64,000 nucleotides of DNA from Variovorax guangxiensis (GTDB taxonomy: Bacteria > Pseudomonadota > Gammaproteobacteria > Burkholderiales > Burkholderiaceae_C). Shown here in pieces: positions 1-8,430 of the stretch; the stretch's first letter is position 1, and each line of letters opens with the position of its first letter. The stretch is taken from NCBI RefSeq assembly GCF_003952165.1, contig NZ_RXFT01000010.1, positions 62,001 through 126,000 of the forward strand, given 5' to 3'. The position numbers and the translations under genes were made by a program. The notes beneath the pieces are model-generated. The model was given only the letters and a program-made list of their open reading frames with translations. It was not told the origin of the DNA and did no database searches.

Positions 1-747
1 CAATGCGTCGAGCGTTTCCTCTTCCGCCGGAAGAAGGTCGTGCATCACGAAGCCCGCGTGGATGATGTCGGCGTCCTTGATCAGCGACGCGTCTTCCACC
101 AGCACCTGGATGGGGGCCGTCACGAACTGGAGCCGGTCGCTCATGCCGGCGTCGGAGGCCGCGTTCACGGCCTGCTCGGTGGCCGACGCGCTCAGGTCGA
201 TGCCCACGCCGGTGGAGCCCGGGATCTTGCGCAGCATGCGGATCAGGAAGCCGCCGGAGCCCGATCCAAGATCCACGATTTTCCTTGGTGCCATCGCGAC
301 GATGGCGTTCTCGGGCTGCGGATAGAAGGACTTCTCGCCCATCCACTTCGAGGTGCGCGCCACCAGCCCGCCGCTGCGCGGGTACTTGGCCTGCGCCTCC
401 TCGTTGTGCTCCGAGAACTCCTTCGCGTTGTTGATCAGGGGCGCGCAGGCGCGCAGTGCCCACGAGAGGTAGCCGACCTCGTTGATCAGCTCCTCGAAGT
501 TGCTGCCGACCTTGTAGGTGGCAGGAGCCGTGGGGCTCAGCACTTCGATGATTCCCGCCTTGCTCAGGGAGTCGAGATAGGCGGAGATCACCGACTCCTT
601 TATTCCGCAGGATCGCGACGCCGCCGCGGCGTCCACGACCTCCGAATTCTGGAGAAATTCGATGACTCCGTACTCCGCACCGATTTCGAGCAGGATTGCG
701 GAGCCTGCGAGGGAAGAGCCAGTAATACCGCGATCAACGTTTTGCAT
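1..747 (-). CDS. Class I SAM-dependent methyltransferase (3' end cut by window edge)
   Basis: The frame is open from an ATG at 747 to the window edge, giving 249 residues with no stop, so the C-terminus lies outside. Residues 159-166 read DLGSGSGG, the glycine-rich motif I that binds S-adenosylmethionine, and an acidic GID follows at the end of the next strand. Residues 1-90 look like the winged-helix/dimerisation region found in front of many small-molecule O- and C-methyltransferases. The substrate cannot be told from sequence. An AraC-type regulator gene lies 271 bp upstream on the same strand and could control it. The 5' end and leader are clearly poorer in G+C than the neighbourhood and use codons such as ATA and AGG, which hints at recent acquisition. 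Confidence 0.8.
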   Translation of the reverse strand, partial: MQNVDRGITGSSLAGSAILLEIGAEYGVIEFLQNSEVVDAAAASRSCGIKESVISAYLDSLSKAGIIEVLSPTAPATYKVGSNFEELINEVGYLSWALRACAPLINNAKEFSEHNEEAQAKYPRSGGLVARTSKWMGEKSFYPQPENAIVAMAPRKIVDLGSGSGGFLIRMLRKIPGSTGVGIDLSASATEQAVNAASDAGMSDRLQFVTAPIQVLVEDASLIKDADIIHAGFVMHDLLPAEEETLDAL

Positions 748-1018
748 GGGGCACCTGTTTGTTAAACGCCATTGAAAACCAACTGATTACTTCGCAATAG
801 CCGAGGCCATTTGGTTGCACGATAGACAGCGTGCAGAAGGCCGTATTGGTAAAAATTGCGGCGCCGGGTGATTGCGGCAAAAAGAGATTCGGCCGAATTC
901 AGAAGAAGGTTTCTATTGCGGCGCGCACGCGGCAAAGCCGGCCCTGCGCGGTGCATTCCGCGAGAGCCGGCGAGAAAAAAAGATGCGGAAAGAAGCGCCC
1001 GGAAAGAGCGCCGGCGCG
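748..1018 (-). promoter_or_regulatory. A+T-richer leader upstream of the methyltransferase gene
   Basis: This 271-bp gap separates the regulator gene from the methyltransferase gene. Its base composition is distinctly lower in G+C than the flanks, as expected of a promoter region, but I cannot name exact -35/-10 boxes. At 986-1012 there is a short tandem repeat of about 13 bp (cggaaagaagcgcc followed by cggaaagagcgcc) directly behind the regulator stop codon. Confidence 0.35.
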
Positions 1019-1858
1019 TCAGTTGATCCGTGCGCGGACGTACTGGAGCGGCGTCATCCCGAAGGTGCGCTTGAAATGCCGGGTGAGGGCGCTCTGGTCG
1101 TAGAAGCCGCTCGCCACGGCGGCCTCGATGAGCGGCCTGCCCGCGGTGAGATGGCTGATCGCCGCCCTGAGCCGCAGCTGCGTGAGGTACATGTGCGGCG
1201 TCAGGCCGATCGCGCGGTTGAACGCACCGATCAGCTGGAAGGGCGTGAGGTCCGCGGCCTCGGCCATTGCTTCCAGCGTCAGCCGTTCGGCGAAGGCGTC
1301 GCGCAGCAACTCCAGCACAGGCGCGAGCACGCTGGTGTCGGCGGGCACCGGCAGCACGCGGTGCCCCTGCTGCGCATGCCGCTGGAAGAGCGTGCCGAAG
1401 GTGTGCACGAAGAGCTCCTGCTGCCGCAGCGGATCGCACTGGCCGCCGTCCTCATCGAAGGCGCGATGCAGTTCGAGGAAGCAGCCGATCAGTTCCTCGT
1501 CGCAATAGACGTTCGAGTCGAAGTAGCGGGCCTGGTCCATGCCCAGCGTCGTCATCAGGTGCCGGATGCCCGGGTCGGCCAGGTAGAAGGAGCGGTAGCG
1601 CCAGCGCGGGCTGCCGCCCATGCGCCCCGAGTGCGGCTCGGCCGGGTTGAAGACCAGCAGCGCCTGCTGGTGTGCCGCGCCGGTGCGGCCGCGGCTCTTG
1701 AACTCCGCGCCGCCGACTTCGGTGACGGCGATCACGAAGGAGTGGTGCACGTGAGGCGCGTACTCGTGCGTGGTGAAGTCCGCGTGCAGCATGTCCATGC
1801 CCGGCAGGCCGGGCGCATGCCAGTAGCGCGACGTGTTCAGAGGGTCCAGCTTGGCCAA
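1019..1858 (-). CDS. AraC-family transcriptional regulator
   Basis: The protein is about 279 residues, the usual size for the family. The N-terminal half is a cupin-like ligand-sensing domain (HVHHSF, then FNPAEPHSG). The C-terminal about 100 residues form the double helix-turn-helix AraC domain, ending in the typical GFYDQSALTRHFKRTFGMTP pattern. The start is most likely the TTG at 1858, because GGAGG sits 6 nt before it; the frame stays open for 12 further codons upstream without a comparable ribosome site. It is divergent from aidB and lies upstream of the methyltransferase on the same strand. The ligand is unknown; control of the methyltransferase is inference from position. Confidence 0.85.
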   Translation of the reverse strand: MAKLDPLNTSRYWHAPGLPGMDMLHADFTTHEYAPHVHHSFVIAVTEVGGAEFKSRGRTGAAHQQALLVFNPAEPHSGRMGGSPRWRYRSFYLADPGIRHLMTTLGMDQARYFDSNVYCDEELIGCFLELHRAFDEDGGQCDPLRQQELFVHTFGTLFQRHAQQGHRVLPVPADTSVLAPVLELLRDAFAERLTLEAMAEAADLTPFQLIGAFNRAIGLTPHMYLTQLRLRAAISHLTAGRPLIEAAVASGFYDQSALTRHFKRTFGMTPLQYVRARIN

Positions 1859-2140
1859 CGAAAACCTCCGTTTGCATCGGCGATTGCCACGCATCCATCC
1901 AGCGTCGTCCAGCCGATCGATGGCACCTGAATGGTGAGCAAGGCCGCCTTGTTCCGGTGATTACAGCGCGATCTTGGTGGAAGCGGGAAGCCTCCGGCCT
2001 CGGCGTCCCGGTCAAGCAAAGGCTGTGCCATTCGGCGGCTCACGAAAGGGCCCCGGGAAAGATCAGGTTCACGAACGGCGAGGAATGATTCACCATGCTC
2101 CGCGGCGCAGCCACCTTGCCGCCACTCATTGGAGACCTTC

Positions 2141-3865
2141 ATGAACATGCCTCTCGAGAGCACCGAACTGGCGTTCCAGTTTTCGCTCGCCAATGGCGTC
2201 GAAACGGGCGTCGAAACGCACAAGGTATTCAACCAGGCCGAGCCATGCATCGGCCACAACGCATTCACCGGCGACGTGGCGCTACGGGAGCTCGTCGAGC
2301 GTCATGCACCGTGGAGCATTCCGCATGCGACGGCCGTCGGTGCACTCGCAGGCGACGAGCAGGTGCAGGACCTCGCGCGACTGGCCAACGAGCACAACCC
2401 GCAGTTGCGCACGCACGACCGCTTCGGCAACCGCCTCGACTGGGTCGAGTTCCATCCCGCATGGCACCAGCTCATGAGCCTGGCCTTCGCGCATGGCGTG
2501 CCCGGCCTTGCGTGGACCACCAGCGAAGGCTCGGGCCACTTCGCGCGGGCCGTGCTCAGCTACCTGTGGAACCAGGTCGAGAACGGCACCGGCTGCCCCA
2601 CCGGCATGGCGTACGCCGCGTGCGCCGGCTTCGAAGGCAGGCCGGAGTTCGCGCAGTGGAGAGAGAAGACGCTCTCCGGCAAGTACGACCCGCGCCGCGT
2701 TCCGCTTTCTCAGAAAACGGGCGCGGTGATCGGCTACGCCATGACCGAGAAGCAGGGCGGCTCCGACCTGCGCCAGACGCAGACCACCGCCACCTTCGTC
2801 GGAACCGAGAAGAACGGCGTGCAGGTCTACAGCGTCACCGGCCACAAGTGGTTCTTCTCGGTGCCCACCTCCGACGGCTTCTACACGCTCGCCCAGACGA
2901 AGTCGGGCGTGAGCTGCCTCTTCGTGCCGCGCTTCTTGCCCGACGGCAGCGCCAACCGCGTCGCGGTGCAGCGCCTGAAGGACAAGTGCGGCAACCGCTC
3001 CAACGCATCGAGCGAGGTCGAGTTCAACAGGACCTGGGCGATGCTGGTGGGCGAGGAGGGCCGCGGCATCCGCGAGATCCTCTCGCACGCGCACCTGACG
3101 CGGCTGGACTTCGCGGTCGGCTCGGCCGGCCTGATGCGGCAGGCGCTGACGCTGGCGATCGGCCACGCATCGACGCGCGACGGCTTCGGCCGCCGCATGG
3201 CCGACCTGCCCATGCAGACCAATGTGCTGGCGGACCTCGCGCTCGAAAGCGAAGCCGCGATGCTCTCGGCGATGCGCGTGGCGCGCGCCACCGACGGCAT
3301 GGCGACGAATGAGCGCGAGCGGCTTCTGGCGCGCGTGGCGACGCCGGTGGTGAAGTACTGGAACTGCCAACGCGCAACGTACTTCGTCTACGAGGCGCTG
3401 CAGGTCCATGGCGGCAACGGCTTCATCATGGAGAACCCCATCGCGCGCCTCTATCGCGAAGCGCCGCTCAACTCGATCTGGGAAGGCACGACGAACATGA
3501 TGTGCATGGACGTGGTGCGTGCGCTCGGACGCGAGAAGGGCTCGCTCGAAGTCTTCCTCGACGAGGTCTCGGTGCCGGAAGCGGCGGGCAATGCGGCGCA
3601 CGCGAAGTTCATCGCGAGCCTGCGTGACGACCTTGCTGCGGGTGCGATCGACGAAGGCAACGCCCGCGCGCTCGTGACGCGCATGGCGCTCGCGCTGCAG
3701 GCGAGCGAGATGTGCAAGCACAGCGATGGCGCGACCGTGCAGCGCTTCATCGAATCGCGCCTTGGTGGTCGGCACGCTGGAGTGATGGGCACTCTGGCCG
3801 CCGGAGCGGATCTGCGCGGGATCGTCTCGCGCGCGGAAGTCGCTGCCGTCCGTCAGGCCGCCTGA
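2141..3865 (+). CDS. aidB: AidB-like acyl-CoA dehydrogenase family protein
   Basis: This 574-residue flavoprotein belongs to the AidB branch of the acyl-CoA dehydrogenases. It shows the near-invariant MTEKQGGSD segment, HKWFFSVP, SCLFVPRFLPDG, KLKDK-like RLKDKCGNRSNASSEVEF, and the SIWEGTTN motif near the FAD/active site. E. coli AidB (541 residues) is induced by alkylation stress, binds DNA and is thought to protect promoter regions. A plain isovaleryl-CoA dehydrogenase function is less likely given these motifs. The ATG at 2141 has GGAG six bases ahead; an in-frame TTG lies at 2129. No ada gene is adjacent. The 3' end overlaps the convergent kinase gene by 13 bp. Confidence 0.87.
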   Translation: MNMPLESTELAFQFSLANGVETGVETHKVFNQAEPCIGHNAFTGDVALRELVERHAPWSIPHATAVGALAGDEQVQDLARLANEHNPQLRTHDRFGNRLDWVEFHPAWHQLMSLAFAHGVPGLAWTTSEGSGHFARAVLSYLWNQVENGTGCPTGMAYAACAGFEGRPEFAQWREKTLSGKYDPRRVPLSQKTGAVIGYAMTEKQGGSDLRQTQTTATFVGTEKNGVQVYSVTGHKWFFSVPTSDGFYTLAQTKSGVSCLFVPRFLPDGSANRVAVQRLKDKCGNRSNASSEVEFNRTWAMLVGEEGRGIREILSHAHLTRLDFAVGSAGLMRQALTLAIGHASTRDGFGRRMADLPMQTNVLADLALESEAAMLSAMRVARATDGMATNERERLLARVATPVVKYWNCQRATYFVYEALQVHGGNGFIMENPIARLYREAPLNSIWEGTTNMMCMDVVRALGREKGSLEVFLDEVSVPEAAGNAAHAKFIASLRDDLAAGAIDEGNARALVTRMALALQASEMCKHSDGATVQRFIESRLGGRHAGVMGTLAAGADLRGIVSRAEVAAVRQAA

Positions 3866-5796
3866 GCCTGCCGCCGCAGCGGCAGCCACAGCACGAAGCG
3901 CGTTCCCGTCGAGAGCGCTTCCCAGCTCACGGTGCCGTGGATCGAGCGAGCGCGCCGGCGCTGGTTCTGCAGGCCCCGGCCCGATGACGAGGCCATGGCC
4001 TTGTCGACGTCGAAGCCCTGTCCGTTGTCCTCGATGGTCACGCGCACGCCCGCGCCGTCGAGCGAGGTTCCGACGCGGATCTCTGTCGCGCGCGTGTGGC
4101 GAAGGATGTTCGAGATGCTCTCCTGCACGATGCGCAGGATGTGCAGCGCGCTCGACGGGTCCAGCCACTCCAGCGCGGGCAGTTCCTGCACTTCCCAGCG
4201 CAGCGAGACCCCGGTGCCTTCGAGGCGTGGTTCGAGCCGGTAGCGCAGGGTGGCCAGCAGCAGGAGCAGGTCGGCCTCGATGGGCTCCAGCGAATCGAGC
4301 GTGAGCTTCAGGTCGTCCAGGCAGCTCTTGAGGATCTGCGAGACCCTGTCGTCGCTCATGCCGCCGCCCTCGACCGAGCGGATGGCGCTGATCAGAGAGG
4401 AGCCCAGCCCGTCGTGCATGTCCTGCATCAGCCGCTGGCGCTCGTCGCTGATGGTCTGCAGGCGCTCGACTTCGCGCAGGCGGCGGTGGCTGAGTTCGAG
4501 CTCGGCCTCGCGCGCCTGCAGGCGGTGCGCGAGGCTCGCGTTGAGCTCCTCTACTTCGCCGATGGCGTGCACGTAGCGGCGGTACATCAGCACGCCGAAC
4601 ACGCTGAAGGTGACGGCGTTGGTGTAAGCGCCGAGATACCAGCCTTCGGGGCTGATGAAGTTGTTCTGCAGCAGCCAGTCGGTCACGCCGAGCAGCACGC
4701 AGATGCCGATGCCGACCGCCACCAGCCGGCCCTCGTTGGAGCGGCGCCATGCGCTGACGCCGCCCACGAGGCACACGGCGGTGCCCATCATCGCGGCCAC
4801 CGCGTAGATCAGCGGCGTGACCTGCGGCGTGTTCTGCACGATGGCGAGGCCGGGGATCGTGACGATGCCGATGGCCGCCGTCGTCGCGACCACGCCGCGG
4901 GTGAGCCACACGAGCTGCCGCCCATGCAGCTGGCGCAGGAAGAAGTGCACGACCATCACCAGCCAGAAGAGCGAGTTGACGGTCAGCCACGCGAACCAGT
5001 CGTTGAGCACCGGCAGGCTCACGTAGAAGTGCAGCCCCCGCATGAAGGAAGTGGCCGAGAGATTGAAGAAGAGCAGGTAGCCGGTCTCGTCGCGGCGCCT
5101 GAACCAGACGAAGAGGGCGAACACGCCCACCGCCATGAAGGCCGCGCCCAGCATCGCGGGCAGTTCCTGCTGCAGCCACTGGCGCATGCCGTGGCGGCCC
5201 CTGAGCGCGTCGACCGGGCCGATCCACAGCGAGGATAGCGCCACCTGGGCGCTGCGCGTGTGCTCCAGGCGCAGGAGGATCTCGGCGGGCGGGGCGTTGC
5301 CGGCGGCGCCGTGGTCGTCGAGCGGCACCCACAGCGGCGTGCGGGTGCTGTTCCACAGCGGGCCCGACTGCTGCGCGCGGTGGACGAGGTGGCCGTCGGC
5401 ATAGACGGCGATGGTGCCGTCGGTCTTGATGCGCGCGCCGTACAGCGCCAGCGGGCCGGAACTGGCCGGCAGGCCGCGGGTGCCGAGCCTGATCCAGGTG
5501 GTGCGGGTGGTGCTGGTGGAAGTGTTTTCGGCCTGGCTCAAAAGCGCGATGGGCAGGGCCAGCGGCAGCTCGACCTTCTTCCAGTCGTGCGGCAGGGCAC
5601 TGCCGTCCTGCCTGAGGGGCGGCGCGGTGTAGCCCGACGCGTCCTCGACCTGCCAGTCGGCGTGCGTCATGTGCAGCAGCGCGTCGGTCTGCCGCACGCC
5701 GGTTGCCCCGACCAGGTAGGCGCCGATGATGCCCAGCAGTGCGATCGAGAGAACGAGCACCACGTTGGCGAAGAAGGGTGCGGGGCGGTAGTTCAA
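3853..5796 (-). CDS. Membrane sensor histidine kinase, 7TM-DISM type, orphan
   Basis: The 647-residue protein starts with a membrane anchor (about 10-30), a periplasmic sensor of roughly 170 residues (DISM extracellular-like), then a block of seven hydrophobic segments (about 212-405), a coiled-coil linker (about 410-450), and a cytoplasmic kinase. The phospho-acceptor is probably H461 in QDMHDGLGSS, which marks the HisKA_3/NarX-like class, followed by N-box EDNGQGFD and a C-terminal GRGLQNQRRRA. Such kinases normally pair with LuxR-type response regulators, but none is adjacent. No ATG, GTG or better start lies in frame upstream, so TTG at 5796 is the likely start, without a clear Shine-Dalgarno. 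It converges on aidB with a 13-bp overlap. Confidence 0.85.
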   Translation of the reverse strand: MNYRPAPFFANVVLVLSIALLGIIGAYLVGATGVRQTDALLHMTHADWQVEDASGYTAPPLRQDGSALPHDWKKVELPLALPIALLSQAENTSTSTTRTTWIRLGTRGLPASSGPLALYGARIKTDGTIAVYADGHLVHRAQQSGPLWNSTRTPLWVPLDDHGAAGNAPPAEILLRLEHTRSAQVALSSLWIGPVDALRGRHGMRQWLQQELPAMLGAAFMAVGVFALFVWFRRRDETGYLLFFNLSATSFMRGLHFYVSLPVLNDWFAWLTVNSLFWLVMVVHFFLRQLHGRQLVWLTRGVVATTAAIGIVTIPGLAIVQNTPQVTPLIYAVAAMMGTAVCLVGGVSAWRRSNEGRLVAVGIGICVLLGVTDWLLQNNFISPEGWYLGAYTNAVTFSVFGVLMYRRYVHAIGEVEELNASLAHRLQAREAELELSHRRLREVERLQTISDERQRLMQDMHDGLGSSLISAIRSVEGGGMSDDRVSQILKSCLDDLKLTLDSLEPIEADLLLLLATLRYRLEPRLEGTGVSLRWEVQELPALEWLDPSSALHILRIVQESISNILRHTRATEIRVGTSLDGAGVRVTIEDNGQGFDVDKAMASSSGRGLQNQRRRARSIHGTVSWEALSTGTRFVLWLPLRRQAQAA

Positions 5797-5841
5797 GGGA
5801 TGCTGGAAAGTGCCGCGGCCGAAGCCGGCGTGGAGGTTTAT

Positions 5842-5866
5842 GTAACCTATTTTCTCACTTTGTTAC
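5842..5866. promoter_or_regulatory. Possible operator/promoter element upstream of the kinase gene
   Basis: In the 102-bp gap between the kinase gene and the cytochrome gene an A+T-rich 15-bp core is bracketed by GTAAC and GTTAC, a 5-bp inverted repeat. The arms are short and could be chance; it lies where the kinase promoter should be. Confidence 0.25.
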
Positions 5867-5898
5867 CGATCGGGCGAGGCCGCACCCCCCGATGGGCC

Positions 5899-6243
5899 TC
5901 AGCGCGGTGTGGGCTGCGACAGGATCCACTGCGACAGCAACTGCGCATCGGCCTGCGAGACCTGGGGCTGCCTGGGCATGATCACGCGGCCCCAGGTGCC
6001 CACGCTGCCGTCGCGGATCTTTCCGGCCAGCCGGGCGGCCGCCTCGGCGTCGCCTCGATAGCGCTCGGCGATCTGCGCGAAACCCGGGCCGACCTGCTTG
6101 TGCACCAGGCCGTGGCAGGCCATGCAGGCGTTCCTGCGGGCCAGGTCGGCAGGCGTCTGCGCCGCGGCACAAAGGGAGTGAATGGCCATCACGCAGCCGG
6201 TGAGGAAAGGGAGAAGGAGCTTGCCGGGAGTCTGGATCGTCAT
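5899..6243 (-). CDS. Periplasmic monohaem cytochrome c
   Basis: A small protein of about 114 residues with a hydrophobic signal peptide ending near AAAQT, followed by one haem-binding CMACHG motif and a downstream methionine in RVIMPRQP that would be the axial ligand. Size and layout fit class I cytochromes of the c551/c5 group (cytochrome_C domain), which carry electrons in the periplasm. The chosen ATG at 6243 leaves a normal signal peptide; another in-frame ATG lies about 18 codons upstream and neither has a strong ribosome site, so the exact start is uncertain. No oxidase or dehydrogenase partner is next to it. Confidence 0.82.
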   Translation of the reverse strand: MTIQTPGKLLLPFLTGCVMAIHSLCAAAQTPADLARRNACMACHGLVHKQVGPGFAQIAERYRGDAEAAARLAGKIRDGSVGTWGRVIMPRQPQVSQADAQLLSQWILSQPTPR

Positions 6244-6384
6244 TTGTGGGAGGTGCCTGTGCCAAGCATCGTCGCATGCCGCTTCCATGGGGTCGGCCGT
6301 CGTGCATTCACGACAAGAAGATTCAAGAGTAACTATATGTATGGTTAAATCCGCGCAACTATCGCGAAGAAGACGAGGGATTGC

Positions 6385-7053
6385 ATGAAGCTGTTGCTGA
6401 GCATTGCGTTTGCCGCCGTGGCCCTGGCCGGTTGCGCCAGCGCTCCGACCACCCCCACCGAACCCGGAACGGGCAGGGGCACCTCCTATGTGCCGATGGT
6501 GGCCATGGAAGGCGTGGACAAGGTGCGCTACGACAACGACGTGGCCGAGTGCCGCACCGCCGCCAACCGCATCACCGCACGCAGCGAAACCGGCGACGCC
6601 ATGTGGGGCGCGCTGGGCCTGGGCCTGATCACCGTGCACGGGCAGGGCATCGTCGCCGCGGCGTCGTACACCGGCATCACCGCGGCCATCATCGACTGGA
6701 ACGGCCGCCCCAGTTCGGAGCTGATCGCCGAGCACCAGCAGATCGCCATCGTGCATTGCATGGCCAAGCGCGGCTACCGCAACCTCGACCCGAACGTGCG
6801 CGACACCTTCTACGGCAACACCTTCGACCCGGGCGTGATCGTCAAGCCGCGCCGCACCGGCGTCGACACCTACAACGTCGAAACGCTGGCCAAGGCCGGC
6901 CGCTGCAACCTGCAGCCGCGCGCCGAGCTCACGGCCAAGGGTCCCGGCTACGAAACCTACAACGTGCCTTGCGACAACGGCGGAACCTGGGCGGTGCGCT
7001 GCGAGTTCGGCAAGTGCCGCGTGCTGGCGCAGGCGGCAATGCGCCGGTCCTGA
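6385..7053 (+). CDS. Outer-membrane lipoprotein with glycine-rich segment, function unknown
   Basis: The 222-residue protein has a signal peptide and lipobox LAGC, so it should be lipidated at Cys16. A hydrophobic, glycine- and alanine-rich stretch in the middle (about 74-110) resembles glycine-zipper membrane segments. Four further cysteines in the C-terminal third (CNLQ, PCDN, RCEF, KCRV) may form disulfides. The ATG at 6385 follows a GAGGG ribosome site. It is divergent from the cytochrome gene and ends just before a bidirectional terminator. No specific function can be assigned. Confidence 0.75.
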   Translation: MKLLLSIAFAAVALAGCASAPTTPTEPGTGRGTSYVPMVAMEGVDKVRYDNDVAECRTAANRITARSETGDAMWGALGLGLITVHGQGIVAAASYTGITAAIIDWNGRPSSELIAEHQQIAIVHCMAKRGYRNLDPNVRDTFYGNTFDPGVIVKPRRTGVDTYNVETLAKAGRCNLQPRAELTAKGPGYETYNVPCDNGGTWAVRCEFGKCRVLAQAAMRRS

Positions 7054-7073
7054 AATCCTGCGGCTTGATGAAG

Positions 7074-7102
7074 AAACGGGCCCGCGATGCGGGCCCGTTT
7101 TT
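7074..7102. terminator. Bidirectional rho-independent terminator
   Basis: A 12-bp perfect stem (7074-7085 with 7089-7100, arms AAACGGGCCCGC and its complement) with a 3-nt loop is followed by a run of T on the plus strand and preceded by A on the same strand. It sits between the convergent lipoprotein and polyphosphate kinase genes and can serve both. Confidence 0.9.
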
Positions 7103-7106
7103 CTTC

Positions 7107-7913
7107 CTACTTGACGATCATTCCCTTAAGGGCAGGATCCGGCGGCGGCGGCTTGAGCTTCATCTGCCGCATCGTCTTCACCAGCAGCTGCGCGATCATC
7201 ACGTTGCGGTGACGCTTGCTGTTGGCGGGCACCACGTGCCACGGCGCGTGATCGGTCGAGGTGGCGACCAGCGCGTTCTGGTAGGCCTGCTGGTAGGCGC
7301 TCCACTTGGTGCGAACCTCCAGGTCGTCCATGCTGAACTTCCATTGCTTGCCGGGCGTGTCGATGCGCGCCTGCAGGCGCTCGCGCTGCTCGTCCTTGTC
7401 GATGTGCAGCATGCACTTGACCACCACCGTGCCGGTTTCGGTGAGCAGGCGTTCGAAGTCGTTGATCTGCGCGTAGCGGCGCTTCGCCTCGGCCTTGTCG
7501 ATCCATCCCTCGACCACGGGCACCAGCACGTCTTCGTAGTGGCTGCGGTTCCACACCATGATTTCGCCGGTGCGCGGCACCACCGCGTGGCAGCGCCAGA
7601 GGTAGTCGCGCGCTCGTTCGTCCACGGTGGGCGCCTTGAAGGCCGTCACGCGCACGCCCAGCGGCGAGGTGCGCGAGAACACCCAGCGCACGGTGCCGTC
7701 CTTGCCGCTGGTGTCCATACCCTGCAGCACCAGCAGCAGCTTGCGCTTGCCCTCGGCGTTCAGCAGGTCCTGCAGTTCGTCGAGTTCCACGGCGAGGGCA
7801 TCGAGCTCGGTGCGCTGCGCGTTCTCGTCGCCCTCGCAGAAGGGCGTGTCGTCGGGGTCGATGTGGGAGAGCTTGAACTTGCCGCCTACGCGGTATTTCT
7901 TGAAGCTGGCCAT
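7107..7913 (-). CDS. ppk2: Polyphosphate kinase 2 family protein
   Basis: A 268-residue PPK2-family enzyme, a P-loop kinase that moves phosphate between polyphosphate and nucleotides. Visible hallmarks are the Walker A segment GMDTSGKDG near residues 64-72, the FKAPT segment, WNRSHYEDVLV, and the lid region with RERLQAR. The one-domain length fits cytosolic class I or III PPK2, which phosphorylate nucleoside di- or monophosphates; which class cannot be decided here. The start at 7913 has GGAG nine bases upstream. It shares a terminator with the lipoprotein gene. Confidence 0.9.
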   Translation of the reverse strand: MASFKKYRVGGKFKLSHIDPDDTPFCEGDENAQRTELDALAVELDELQDLLNAEGKRKLLLVLQGMDTSGKDGTVRWVFSRTSPLGVRVTAFKAPTVDERARDYLWRCHAVVPRTGEIMVWNRSHYEDVLVPVVEGWIDKAEAKRRYAQINDFERLLTETGTVVVKCMLHIDKDEQRERLQARIDTPGKQWKFSMDDLEVRTKWSAYQQAYQNALVATSTDHAPWHVVPANSKRHRNVMIAQLLVKTMRQMKLKPPPPDPALKGMIVK

Positions 7914-7965
7914 GTAGCGGGACTCCGTGGTGAAGAACAACGAAGCCCACAGCGTAAGCGATCGG

Positions 7966-8430
7966 TCAGGACTCCTCGTCGTCCGCGGGCAGCGATGCGC
8001 TCCAGCGGTTGTCCCATTCGGCATGCTGGCGCACCGCGCCGTCGAGCTCGCGCCGGTCGCGCTTGGTGGGGCGGCCCTGTTCGATGGCCAGGGCCGGCTC
8101 GATGCCCGCGCGGCGCATCTCGCGAAAGGCGGCCTGCGCCGCCAGGCTCTCGGCTGTTTCTTCATAGAGCTGCTGCGCCACCGGCGCCGGCCCGCGCTGG
8201 CCGCTGAGGCCGCGCACCGTCACCGTCCGTGTCAGCGGGCCCATTCGCATGGCGACGGTGTCGCCCGCCTTCACTTCGCGCGAGGCCTTGGCGATGTCTC
8301 CGTTCACCTGCACGCGGTTCTTGCCGATTTCCTCCGCGGCCAGCGAGCGCGTCTTGAAGAAGCGGGCGGCCCAGAGCCATTTGTCGATGCGCAGACGGTC
8401 CATGAAAGTCGAGGAGTGGAGGTCAGGCAT
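7966..8430 (-). CDS. hslR: Hsp15-type S4-domain RNA-binding protein
   Basis: The protein has an N-terminal S4 RNA-binding domain beginning MDRLRIDKWLWAARFFKTR, the signature of heat-shock protein Hsp15, which binds free 50S subunits carrying nascent chains and helps recycle stalled ribosomes. The tail is basic to acidic and low in structure. Two starts are possible: ATG at 8430, overlapping the end of the upstream kinase gene by 8 nt, gives 154 residues; ATG at 8403 gives the shorter family-like N-terminus. It follows tctD-tctE on the same strand and may be translated from the same message. Confidence 0.85.
   Translation of the reverse strand: MPDLHSSTFMDRLRIDKWLWAARFFKTRSLAAEEIGKNRVQVNGDIAKASREVKAGDTVAMRMGPLTRTVTVRGLSGQRGPAPVAQQLYEETAESLAAQAAFREMRRAGIEPALAIEQGRPTKRDRRELDGAVRQHAEWDNRWSASLPADDEES

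Noticed and set aside
2282..5356. A 1024-codon minus-strand frame across aidB and the kinase gene
   Set aside because: It overlaps two well supported genes in the wrong frame and shows only low-complexity sequence.
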